The notes beneath the pieces were generated by a model. That model worked only from the letters and a program-made list of their open reading frames with translations, did not search any database and was not told the origin of the DNA. The position numbers and the translations under genes are program-made. From Fidelibacterota bacterium (GTDB taxonomy: Bacteria > Fidelibacterota > Marinisomatia > SCGC-AAA003-L08 > TS1B11), in the NCBI GenBank assembly GCA_004124875.1, contig SCKJ01000005.1, forward strand, positions 248,001 through 312,000: DNA of 64,000 nt, given 5' to 3'. Within the stretch, counting starts at the first letter, position 1. Every line of letters begins with the position of its first letter. Below are positions 43,306 through 53,900 of this stretch, one piece after another.

Positions 43306-43817
43306 AGAGCATCCATGTCATGATTGCGGCCCTGGTACTGATCTGGGCCTGCGAGGACCCCGACGAGGACCCCGATGATCAAATCTTAGAGCCCGAAACC
43401 CTCTGGACCCGCACCTACGGGGGGAGCGGTTTGGATGTGGGCTACTCCGTCCAGCAGACCGATGACGGCGGGTTCGTGGTGGCGGGCACTACTGACTCTT
43501 TTGGCGCGGGCGGGAGCGATGTCTGGCTGATTCGGCTGGGGCCGGAATAGCCACCAGAAATTGAGATAGGAGCGGGCCCGCTTTACCGCCTTCCGACCAC
43601 CTCCTCCGGCAAGGCTGAAGTGATGCTAAGGGGACAAATCAGTCCCCCGCTGCGAGCGTGGCAGGCCTGAAGGCGATGGGGAGTCCACCGAAAGCGACGG
43701 GGCTAGGGCCCAGGCCGTCAACGATGGCGGGGCATGCCGCCGCCGGGTAACCTGGGTGCCAGCTTGTTGGTGAAACTAAGCTACACCCAGTCCATCAAGA
43801 TGGTGCTGCTGAAGTAG
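43302..43817 (+). pseudogene. Remnant of a T9SS lipoprotein/delta-60 repeat gene (cassette C)
   Basis: An 82-codon frame (43302-43550) starts with a lipoprotein signal (LVLIWACED) and one delta-60-type repeat (TRTYGGSGLDVGYSVQQTDDGGFVVAGTTDSFG...DVWLIRL), then stops. Downstream, 43740-43817 encodes only the end of a T9SS domain in another context (LLVKLSYTQSIKMVLLK). The middle is gone, so this is a collapsed gene whose two ends survive. The same 3' flank (CCCG.CTTTCAGGCCT) follows the T9SS gene at 14077. Confidence 0.72.
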
Positions 43818-44344
43818 GCAAGCCCGCCTTTCAGGCCTAAATTACCCCTCAACCGGATATGGGGCGGATACGCTGCCTAGATTCCCGTCGATGGAGTGAT
43901 GGATCGATCGTCCAGTGCGTGCCAAGCCAGGGCAAGATTTTCAACGAAAAATTCGGAGCGCAAAAGCAAAGGCGGGGAGGAAAGGGCTGTTAGAGTTGAC
44001 TGACTCGCATTGTTGGGCGTTCTGTAGACCTTGCCCGCGTCATAGCTATCGAGTCACATTTTCATAACGGGTGTATCCTTCAAATAACCGCCCCATTATA
44101 GATGCCCATACAGCGACTGATTGCCATCTGAGAGCCCCTCCGTATCCTGTATGTATCCGGCTGGGAGCCGTTGCTCTCGTCAGTATCCGGTATTCATATC
44201 ATCCACAGGATGCCCAGGTGATAATGAACTGTTTTCTGTATCACTTGCGCCTCTATCCCCAATATGTTAGATTGCCCGGAGTCTTTATTTTGTAAACAAC
44301 ATTTTAATGACTTATTACGCTGGACCATCTCTCGAGGGGGATAG
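43818..44344. other. Intergenic region between cassettes C and B
   Basis: No convincing gene; a 74-codon frame at 44071 has no family features or ribosome-binding site. It holds a paired GGATACGG-like repeat (43853-43873), the TTTTCAACGAAAAA stretch shared with about 13858, and, near 44150-44195, inverted GTATCC words followed by GCCGTTGCTCT as in 42580-42615. It is probably the cassette B promoter region. Confidence 0.45.
43853..43873 (+). repeat. Paired GGATACGG repeat (diverged)
   Basis: Same layout as the other copies with three substitutions, 36 bp after the T9SS remnant stop codon. Confidence 0.6.
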
Positions 44345-45661
44345 ATGGCTGTCAGATCTGCTTTATCTGTTAGGCTGCTGGTAGCGACATACTTAATCGC
44401 TGTTGCGCCTGCTCATGCCGCTGAACCTCCGAGCCAGCCGCCACCAACACAACAGGGTACTGTCAAATCCCTCGCCGTCCTCGACTTCGACGCCTTTGGC
44501 ATATCGGCACAGGAATCGCAGGTCCTGGCCAGCCGACTGCGCACCTACCTTGTACAGTCGGGTACCTTTCGTCTCATCGAGCGGGGCCAGATGATGGCCA
44601 TACTAAACGAGCAGGACTTTCAACTCTCCGGCTGTACGTCTGACGAATGTGCCGTTGAGGTAGGACAGCTACTGGGCGCTGAGTTGATGCTAGCAGGAAC
44701 GATTGGCAAGATCGGCCAAACTTACACGATTGACGTCCGCATCATCGATATTGAGACCGGCAGCATATCCAGCACAGCCAGTTACGATGTGCGGGGCACC
44801 ATCGACCAGGTGCTGACCGAAGGCATGTCCGCGGTTGCGCGGATGATAGCCGGAGGAACCGTAGCGGCGGTGCAACCACCCGCTCCTGCCCCTGAACCGC
44901 AGCCAACCACCGGGCTGGTAGATATCGTCACTTCGCCAAAAGGCGCCGCGCTCACCCTGGATGGAGCAGAGCAAGGGGTCACGCCCCGCACCAGGCTGGA
45001 GGTTACCGGCGACGCTGCCCATGCCTTAAGCCTAAGGTTGCAGGGACATCATCCAGTCGATACATCTTTCACGGTCGCCATCGGTAAGCGGCTGCGATTT
45101 AAAGTGCTGATGAGGCCCATTACCAACTGGCTGACGCTCGACGGACCGCAGGCCGCCTCCGTAAAGATAGACGGCAGATCGGTAGGCAAACTGCCGCTGG
45201 AGCGGCTGGCACTACCAGTGGGCGAGCATACCTTCTCTGCCGCGAAGCCGGAATATTTCCGTTACCAGGGCCGATTCTCCATATCCGAAGCGGCTGGCAC
45301 CGATCTCTCCTTTCAACTCCAAAAAAAGCCCAAGGCGCCGGCTTTCGCCATGTCCCTGGTTTTGCCGGGCGGGGGGCAATCCTATCTGGGGCAGAAGCGG
45401 GGTCTGCTCTATCTTGCGGCTGCGGCGGGACTGGGCTATCTGGGCTATGCATCCCATACTGCCGTGACGACCCATCAGAACGATTACAATACCAGGTTGG
45501 CCGATTACAATCAGGAAACTGACCTCACAAAGATGGCTGGCAAGCGTACGCTACTCGAGGAAAGCTTCGATGCTATGCATGCCGCGTCGGACCAGCGTGA
45601 TATGATGCTGGGGGCGCTGGGAGCGGTGTGGGCCATCAATATCATTGATGTGGCCTTCTGA
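44345..45661 (+). CDS. CsgG/FlgO-like, PEGA and membrane C-terminal protein (cassette B)
   Basis: The 438-residue paralogue of the gene at 22039 has the same parts in the same order: signal peptide (AVAPAHA), CsgG-like domain (SLAVLDFDAFGIS, IERGQMMAILNEQDFQLSGCTSDECAVEVGQLLG), one PEGA region (VTSPKGAALTLDGAEQGVTPRTRLE) and a second beta repeat with ITNWLTLDG. The C-terminus has KKPKAPAFAMSLVLPGGGQSYLGQKRG and ends INIIDVAF. It has fewer PEGA units than the cassette A copy and is GC-richer. A GAGGGGG sequence precedes the ATG. It is followed by the lipoprotein gene after 3 bp. Likely periplasmic/outer-membrane associated. Confidence 0.8.
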   Translation: MAVRSALSVRLLVATYLIAVAPAHAAEPPSQPPPTQQGTVKSLAVLDFDAFGISAQESQVLASRLRTYLVQSGTFRLIERGQMMAILNEQDFQLSGCTSDECAVEVGQLLGAELMLAGTIGKIGQTYTIDVRIIDIETGSISSTASYDVRGTIDQVLTEGMSAVARMIAGGTVAAVQPPAPAPEPQPTTGLVDIVTSPKGAALTLDGAEQGVTPRTRLEVTGDAAHALSLRLQGHHPVDTSFTVAIGKRLRFKVLMRPITNWLTLDGPQAASVKIDGRSVGKLPLERLALPVGEHTFSAAKPEYFRYQGRFSISEAAGTDLSFQLQKKPKAPAFAMSLVLPGGGQSYLGQKRGLLYLAAAAGLGYLGYASHTAVTTHQNDYNTRLADYNQETDLTKMAGKRTLLEESFDAMHAASDQRDMMLGALGAVWAINIIDVAF

Positions 45662-45664
45662 CCC

Positions 45665-46516
45665 GTGAAGCATCGCTTAACTGAAACGCTACCCAAACCT
45701 GTGGTATGGGCGCTTATCGGCATATTCGCAGGCAGCTGCGGGGGTGACCTCCCCACCGAGCCCGAATACAATAACCCTCTCGATCCCGACAGTCCCAGAG
45801 GCACTTACATCGCCCCGGAAACGAGCATCCTCTCCGGCCCGGCTGAAGGCGAAGTGGTCGACAACCACAGCGTCACTTTCACCTGGAGCGGCAACGAGCG
45901 GGTCACCGAGTTCAGTTACCGCCTATCATCGGGTGAATGGTCCCCATGGAGCGCCGCCATCACGGTTAACATTGGCCCCCTGGATGAGGGCGCTTATATT
46001 TTCGAAGTGAAAGGGCGCTACGCCACCGGTGATGAAGACGACACCCCGGAAAGCCGCAGCTTTACCATAGACGACATCCAGGGCCCGGCCCTGTGGCTAT
46101 CTCCCCGCCGGATTGAGGTCGCGACAGGTAACGAGTTTACCCTGAGCCTGATGGCTGAGGAGGTCACCGATCTGAAAGCGTTGCTGGCGGTCATCGAATT
46201 TGATCCCGCAGCAGTAGAGCTGGCGAACTGGCAGCTCTTTGACCAGGCCGGCCAGTTCCTCACCCAGCACAACGCCAGCGTTATCGCCCTCGTCGATTCT
46301 GCCCTGACCAGCGGTTCTATTGGCTTCAACCTGGCGCTTGTCGGAGGCGAACAACTGGGAGTGGACGGATCGGGGATCATCCTGAACCTGTTGCTCAGGA
46401 AAACCGCCGCCGGCAATACCCAGATCACTTTGGGCGCCGGTAGCCGCATGATCGACTCCGACCTCGCTGAGATCACCCTCACCGAGCTGGCCCCGGCCGA
46501 GGTGGTGGCACCGTGA
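45665..46516 (+). CDS. Lipoprotein with Ig-like and cohesin-like domains (cassette B)
   Basis: GTG start 3 bp after the CsgG-like stop; 283 aa. The lipoprotein signal ends IFAGSCGG. The YNNPLDPDSPRGTYIAPETSI linker, an Ig-like fold (HSVTFTWSGNERVTEFSYRLSSGEWSPWS, LDEGAYIFEVKGRYATGDED) and a cohesin-like domain (GNEFTLSLMAEEVTDLKALLAVIEFDP, VDGSGIILNLLLRKT) parallel the gene at 23716. The tandem CsgG-like/lipoprotein order is therefore conserved in two cassettes. Probably anchored to the outer membrane and exposed or periplasmic. Confidence 0.77.
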   Translation: MKHRLTETLPKPVVWALIGIFAGSCGGDLPTEPEYNNPLDPDSPRGTYIAPETSILSGPAEGEVVDNHSVTFTWSGNERVTEFSYRLSSGEWSPWSAAITVNIGPLDEGAYIFEVKGRYATGDEDDTPESRSFTIDDIQGPALWLSPRRIEVATGNEFTLSLMAEEVTDLKALLAVIEFDPAAVELANWQLFDQAGQFLTQHNASVIALVDSALTSGSIGFNLALVGGEQLGVDGSGIILNLLLRKTAAGNTQITLGAGSRMIDSDLAEITLTELAPAEVVAP

Positions 46517-46678
46517 TTCCCAGTGCTATGCTGAGGCTCTCGAAGCATGCGAGGGCGGCGCCAATGCGCCAACCGTGGCTCTCCATTTTCCTCATTGCGA
46601 GACCCGTCGCCCTTCGACAGGCTCAAGGTGACAGTATCCACGATACCAGCAACAAAGTTTTCAACTGAGGAGATTCCC

Positions 46679-47689
46679 ATGAAGTTCAAACTATTCACTC
46701 TTGCAGCCCTGCTTCTAGCTGCCGCCCCGGCCTCCGCCAAAATCTGGCGCGTCGACAACAACGCCGGCAACGAAGCCGATTACACCACCCTTCAAATGGC
46801 CCACGACAGCAGTGCTGCCGGGGATACCCTCTACATAGCAGGTTCCGGGACCAGCTATGGCTCTCTAACAATGACGAAGCAGCTGATTATCTTTGGCCCA
46901 GGGTATTTCCTAGGTGAAAACCTGCTCGCCCAGGCCACTTTCACCAGTGCCTTTACCGGAGGAATTACAATTAATGCCGGTTCAGAGGGATCTTTGTTAG
47001 AGGGAATTCAAGTTATAAACGTGATCACTATCAACGCTAACAATATCACCGTTAAGAGGTGTTTGGTAAAAACGACCGCCGGCGTTGCGCTCATTCGGAT
47101 CGGGTCTGGAGTTTCTAATATAGTAATCACACAATGTTACGTTCAGAATAGCAGTGGAGCTTGCTGTCTTAATCGAGGAATTGAGCTGCTCGGAAACAAC
47201 AGCAACGTGATCATTACCAACTCCTATATGCAAGGTAATGGGGTAGGTCATTACTCTATCTTAGGCACCACTACCTCCGTTCTCCAATTACGGCAAAATG
47301 TTCTGGGAGGCAATATCTTGTTATACAATTCGGATATTCGGAATAATATATTGGAGGATGGGACCTTCTCCGGCACTGGCAATACAATCCTTAACAATAT
47401 AGGCAACTCCACCCAATTCGGTACCTCCAACGGCAACCAGGAAAATGTCGACATGGCCACTGTCTTCGACAGCACCGGCACCACCGACGGCCAGTGGCAG
47501 CTGATAACCGGCTCCCCTGCCATTGGCGCGGCGGATGATGGCGGCGATATTGGCATGTACGGCGGCGCTGAGCCGTATGTACTCTCCGGTGTGCCGCACC
47601 TGCCGTCCATCTCCTTTCTGAAAGTCCCCACCACCGGCTCCAAGGCGTTGGGGCTGCCGGTACAGATTAAGGTGAAGGGGAATAACTGA
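46679..47689 (+). CDS. Secreted right-handed beta-helix protein (cassette B)
   Basis: ATG 46679 has a GAGGAG ribosome-binding site; an in-frame ATG 132 bp upstream gives a non-signal extension. The 336-residue protein has a signal peptide (ALLLAAAPASA), then IWRVDNNAGNEADYTTLQMAHDSSAAGDTLYIAGSG, the usual entry of parallel beta-helix proteins. It continues with many short strands with Asn/Ile ladders (NITVKRCLVKTT, SNIVITQCYVQNS) and ends SPAIGAADDGGDIGMYGG. It lacks a T9SS sorting tail, so it is likely periplasmic or exported otherwise. Cassette A has a beta-helix domain inside its giant protein instead. Confidence 0.77.
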   Translation: MKFKLFTLAALLLAAAPASAKIWRVDNNAGNEADYTTLQMAHDSSAAGDTLYIAGSGTSYGSLTMTKQLIIFGPGYFLGENLLAQATFTSAFTGGITINAGSEGSLLEGIQVINVITINANNITVKRCLVKTTAGVALIRIGSGVSNIVITQCYVQNSSGACCLNRGIELLGNNSNVIITNSYMQGNGVGHYSILGTTTSVLQLRQNVLGGNILLYNSDIRNNILEDGTFSGTGNTILNNIGNSTQFGTSNGNQENVDMATVFDSTGTTDGQWQLITGSPAIGAADDGGDIGMYGGAEPYVLSGVPHLPSISFLKVPTTGSKALGLPVQIKVKGNN

Positions 47690-47779
47690 GTGGAACGAAC
47701 TCACCCCCGTCACTGCGTGACGCCCCCTCTCTTTGGAATAGAGGGGGAGGCGGTCGTGCCATGACAATGAATGCCCACC

Positions 47780-47913
47780 TGTCATTGCGAGGGAGCCCCG
47801 ACAGTTCGGGACGACCGTGGCAATCTCAACGGTTGCCGGGTTGGCGGTCACGTCCGAACCTGCAAGAATACATGAGATCGCCACGTCCCGCAAAGGCGAG
47901 ACTCGCGATGACA
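47780..47913. repeat. MITE-like palindromic repeat element
   Basis: TGTCATTGCGAG (47780-47791) is matched by CTCGCGATGACA (47902-47913), inverted with one change; inner GTGGCAATCTC and GAGATCGCCAC also pair. This resembles the widespread TCATTGCGAG non-autonomous elements. A partial related stretch occurs near 46590-46630. The rest of 47690-47945 is non-coding. Confidence 0.75.
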
Positions 47914-47945
47914 AATAATGTTTACATCCTGATGGGCCTGAACCG

Positions 47946-50900
47946 ATGATCAGGTTGCGAATAGTGCGCGTAGCAATCTTCCTGCTGGCGCTGGTCCAAT
48001 GGTCCAGTGCCCAGACCCAGGATGTGGTGCAGCTTGAGTACTACTTCGACAGCGATCCCGGTTTCGGCAACGGCATCCAGGTGACGATCACTTCCGACAC
48101 GTTGGTTGAACTGAGTTTCACCGCCGACCTGTCGAGCCTTTCCGGCGGCGTCCATAACCTGTTTGTGCGGGCGAAGAACGATAGCGGTCTATGGAGCCTG
48201 GACTACCAGCGCACGTTTGTTATGGGTGTGCTGGCCAGCGAGCCTAAGCCGGACATTACCCGTATCGAATACTACTTCGACACCGATCCCGGTTACGGAC
48301 TGGGCACATCCCTGACCCTTATCGCTGACTCCCTCATTGACAATACCTATGCCATCGACCTGACCAACGTATCCGGTGGGTTTCATGTGCTCTACATCCG
48401 GGCCATGAACGAGTTCGGCATGTGGAGCCTCACCAACACCGTGCCCTTTATCGCCGAGGCTACTGGCTTGGGTCTGGCCGCCACCATTACCTCCATCAAC
48501 TACACCTTCAGCCAGGCCGGGGTCACCAAGGCGACCGGGTCCTACACCGCCTTCACGGCCGACAGCCTGGTGGACCTGGCCTTTGATGCCGATCTGTCGG
48601 CTCTCATCATCGGGGAGGCCTACGACTACTCTATCTCGGCCATCGATGAGTATGGTAACCGGACCTTGCAGGAGACCCGGACCATTACCGTGGTGGAGCG
48701 CTGGCCGCACAGTCCGTCGCCGGGGCTTAATGCCCTGGCCGTCGATCCCGCCACGGACATTACGGTGGTCTTCACCGAAAACATCAGTGGCTCCACCTTA
48801 AACGATAACACGATAAAAGTGGTCGGTTCGCTATCCGGGCTGCATCTCGCCGGCATCAGTTACGACGGCCCCAGCAAGACGGCCACCATCGATCCGACCG
48901 TCGATTTTGCCATTGGGGAAAAAGTGACGGTGACCCTTACCAACGGCGTGCAGTCACTGCTGGGCGATCCCCTTCCCGAGCCGTACAGCTGGAGCTTCAC
49001 GACCGCTGTTTCCAGCGGGTCAGGGGTGTTCGGGATTTCCAATAGCCCAGCAGCGGGAAGTCAACCGTTCGGCGCCATACCGGGTGATTTTAACGGTGAT
49101 GGAATGCTTGATATAGCCGTGGCCAACAACGCTTCCGATAACGTTTCCATCTTCCTCAATGATGGCAGCGGACAATTTATCCTGGACACCACCATCGCAG
49201 TCGGTGACGGACCCGAGGGCTTGGCGGCGGGAGACTGGGACGGTGATGGGGACATCGATCTGGCGGTTGCTATCAGAAATGTCGACAGTATCGTCCTGTT
49301 GATGAACGATGGCGGCGGTGGCTTCACCGTAGGTTCGCCCGTTAATGTAGGCGACCGCCCCCGGGCCATAGGCGTGGGAGATTGGGATGGCGACGGCGAT
49401 CTTGATCTGGCGACAGTGAACGAGATTTCAGACAATCTGACCATACTGCTGAATGATGGCAGTGGGCTGTTCACGGTTGGCAGCTCTCCAGCGGCAGGAG
49501 ATTTCCCCAATGAAATTGCCGTGGGTGACTGGGATAGCGATGGCGACCTCGACCTGGCCACGGCCAACTTTAATTCCGACAACGTATCCATTTTGTCCAA
49601 CGATGGCAGCGGAAGTTTTGCGCTGCTGGGGACCGTTCCGGCAGGCAACGGCACTTCTGCCATCATCGCCGGTGATTGGGATGGCGATGGTGATGTTGAT
49701 CTTGCAACCGGGAATCAGCTCGAGGACACCGCCACGCCTCTATTCAATGACGGGAACGGCGTATTTACCCAAGGCACAGCCTTGGCTGCCGGCGATGCTC
49801 CCCAGGGAATCACCGCGGGAGATTGGGACGGCGACGGAGATCTCGATTGGGCGGTGGCGGCTGAAACCGCGGACATCGTATCTATATTCACCAATGATGG
49901 GCTGGGGAATCTAACCTTGCTCAGGACGCAACCTGTAGGCGACCGGCCCATATCGGTGCAAGCGGGCGATTGGGATGGGGACGGCGACCTGGACCTGGTC
50001 ACGGCCAACATTAATTCTGGTAACATCACCATACTGACCAATAAGGCCAGGGTCGACATCCTCGCCACCACCGACTCGCTTGCGTTCGGCATCCTCGAAT
50101 CATTGACGGAAACGGACCTGACCCTCACCATCCGCAATGAAGGGGGCCTCAACCCGCTGGTTATCTCCGGCATCAGCGCCTCCCATCCTGACTTTACCAT
50201 CAGCCCCAGCACTGCCTCCATCAACGCTCTGGAGAGCCTCGACTTCACCGTCACGTTTGCCCCCAACGCGGTGCGTCTCTACACCGAGAGTCTTACCATT
50301 TTTTCCAACGATCCCGATGAGCCCACGGTAACGATCCAGCTTTCCGGAACCGGCGCCCCGGCTGTGGTTGCATCCAGCCCGTCTGCGAATAGCCTTAGCG
50401 GCAGCAATACCGGCAACATCACGGCCACATTTAACGCCGGCATGACCCCGGCGACCCTCAACGATTCCACTTTCCTGGTATTCGGGGAGGTATCGGGTCA
50501 GCACTTCGGCGCCATTACCTACGATGCCGGGTCGAAAACAGCCACGCTGGACCCCGCCCGGGATTTCGTGTTTGGGGAGCGGGTCTCTGTCGTCCTCACC
50601 GACTCCATCCAATCTCTGGCAGATGGCATTGATCTGGTGGGTGGGCACAGTTGGCAATTCAGCGTGGCGCCCCTCTTCGGCAGCGGCTTTTTCATCGCCG
50701 ATGGATCGCCTCTCAGCACAGGCAGCGCCCCCTTTGCCACTGTCGCCGGTGACTTTAACATGGACGGCTTCAGTGATCTGGCCGCCGCCAACTCCAGTGT
50801 TGGAACGGTCTCCATTTTCCTGAATGACCAGGTCGGCGGCTATGGGGCCCCCCTCAATATCACAGTGGGCGCCAATCCCCAGGGGCTGGCAGTGGGTGAC

Positions 50901-53900
50901 GTGAACGCCGATGGCAAACCGGACCTCATCGTAGCCAATAACGGCAGCGCCAATGTATCGGTACTGATGGGCCAGGGCGACGGCACTTTCGCCGCGGCTG
51001 TTAACTACACCACCGGGGCAGGGCCACGGGCCATCAGCGTGGGCGACCTAGACCACGACGGTTACCCCGATATCGTTACCGGCAACATCACCGATGACGA
51101 CATCTCCATCCTGTTTAACCTGGGCGACGGCACCTTTGGAGAGGCCACCTCCATCGCCATAGGCGGTGATCCCAGCGGTGTGATTATTGCCGACCTGGAT
51201 AATGACGGCGACATGGACCTGGCGGTAAGTGACAAGAATGCCAGTGAAGTAACAGTCTTGCTGAATAGAACTGAATCTAGCAGCATTATCATAAGCAGCG
51301 ACTTTAACGATGGATTCCCATCGTTTGATTTTACTCTATTTGGCGATGCTACGTATAATTCTGGAGAGGGCAGGGTCTATTTAACAACAGCAAGTGGCGG
51401 AACTGGTGGTTTGTTCTATAATGAGATTATTCAAGCTGATTTTATAAATATCAGATTCGATTTCGAGATTGGTGGAGGTTCTGGGGCTGATGGAATGACC
51501 TTGGCCATATTTGATTCACCCGTAATAAGCGGTGGTGGCTCGGCGAAGGGATTTTTTAGTGCGCCCACAAGTGGCTGGGGTGTTGTGTTTGATACTTTTG
51601 GAGGGAATAGAATCAGTCTCGCAAATCCCGACGGAACAGTATATGCGACGAATGCAAGTGTTCCAACATTACATAATGGGGGAATATTTTCATTTGAAAT
51701 AATTTTCAATTCAGGTCACACCGAAATTTATCTGGAAAATACTTCACAGAGTTATCCGAAGACAAAAATTATTGATTACACGTTTGCAGGTATATTTGAA
51801 GTTAATTCATATGTTGGCTTTACTGCCGCAACTGGTGGAATAACTGACAATCATATAGTTGATAATCTAGTGATTTCAAGAGGAACTACAGCGAATGTAG
51901 TTGAAGGATTTTTCTTAGACAGCACCTATACCACCGGGTCCGCCCCCAACGCCCTGGTGGCTTTCGACTTCGACGGCGATGGCGATGTTGATCTGGCGAC
52001 GGCCAACGGCACGGATGACAACGTGTCCGTGCTGCTGAATGACGGCACCGGCGTCTTCGGGGCTGCGGCGAGCATCGGTGTGGGAACCCAGCCCATAGCG
52101 CTCGCTGCCGGCGACTTTGACGCCGATGGTGACATGGACCTGGCGGCCCTCAACTTCGATTCCAACGACCTGCATCTGCTGACCAATGATGGCAGCGGAG
52201 GGTTTGCGCCAGCGGACACGGTGGCAGTGGGCAACGGTCCCCGAAACCTGACGGCCCTGGACATCAGCGGCGAGCTGGGCATCATGGACCTGGTGGTGGC
52301 CAACCTGGTAGATGCCAACATAGCCGTCCTGCGCAACCAGATACCGGGCAACCTGGTGGCCCGGGTGGTGCTGGGATCGATCGGCGAGCAGTCCGGCGAT
52401 GTGGTGTTCAGCTACAATCTGTTTGAGGCCAACGGGGACTCCATCGGCATTTTCGCGGAGTACAGTCCGGCTCCGGACTCGGCCTGGCAACCGGCCACCG
52501 TGACAGGTGACACATCCCGCCTGGGGCGTGTCGATTACAGGGGGTCGTTCACCTGGCTTTCGGATAACGATCTGCCGCTGGTGAGCCTCGATAGCGCCCG
52601 GTTCAGGATCAACGCCTATACCGATACGGTCTCGCTAACCGACTCCACAAACACTTTTGCGCTGGATAATGACCACCGGCAAAGCGTGGCGGTGGCCTTG
52701 CTTGAAACGCTAGTGGAGTACACCGGCAGCGTTGCAATGGAGTATGTCATAACGGATTCCAGCTATGACGCGATTTCGATAGCCGGATTCTACCAGCTGG
52801 CGGATAGTGCGTGGCTGCCGGCGACCCTTTCAGGAGCCACGACCGGACTAGACTCGTCCGCGTATGCCGACACCCTGGTCTGGCTCTCCGCTACCGACTT
52901 GCCAGGCGTGGATGACAGCGTCAGGCTGAAGCTCGTGCCCTCCGATGGGTGGGCATACGGCAGCGCCGACTCAACGGCCCTGTTTCACCTGGACAACAAT
53001 GCGCCACCCACCGTGGCTCTGGCTGCCGTCATCGGAGAGCAATCCGGCGATGTGGCGGCCGGCTATAGCTTATCTGATACCGAGACCGACACCCTGTCTA
53101 TAGCACTGTTCTATTCTATAGATTCAAGCGTCACATGGTCTGGCGCCACCGTGACCGGGGCTACGACCGGTATCACCACTTATGACAGCACAGTTATCTG
53201 GAACAGCGCCATTGATCTGCCGGATCTTGATCTGGCCGCCGTCTCACTCTCCATAACGCCTGCGGACAATGACGCCGGAACCCCGGATACCAGCCTCTAT
53301 TTTCAGTTGGATAATAACGCTCCGCCAACGGTAATCCTGGACGCAATAGCTGGTGAGCAGATGGGGGAAATACTGATCCGGTACACTTTATCCGACACCG
53401 AGATTGACAGCCTGTCATTGGTCGCCGAGTTGCAGGTTGTGGGCACGGCCACCTGGCAACCGGCCACTGTTACAGGTATCCTGGCTGGGATTGTCGCCTA
53501 TCGGGATTCGCTGGTATGGGCCTCCGACAGTGACCTGGTGGAATTTGTCGGGGACGTTTATCTTCGCATCACGCCCGCCGACGCAGACATTGGACAGGCG
53601 GACTCAGTGACAATCAACATCGATCAAATTGGCGCGCCACGGATGGTGACTCTGACTTTACCCACAGGCGAATTATCGGGCCAGATAGAACTGAGCTTCA
53701 CGATCGCGGATGATGAGCAGGACAGCATCGATCTGCAGCTGGAATTCTCATTGGACAGCGGCAGTAACTGGACTATCGGCACTCTTACCGGTGCCACCGG
53801 CTTGGATACCAGCCGATACACCGGCATGGCGGTATGGCAATCCGATGACGACCTTCCGGGGATCGATAACGAAGCCATGATGCTTCGCGTGACACCATGG

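Noticed and set aside
44071-44295. 74-codon plus-strand frame
   Set aside because: No ribosome-binding site or family features; it lies in a repeat-rich intergenic region.
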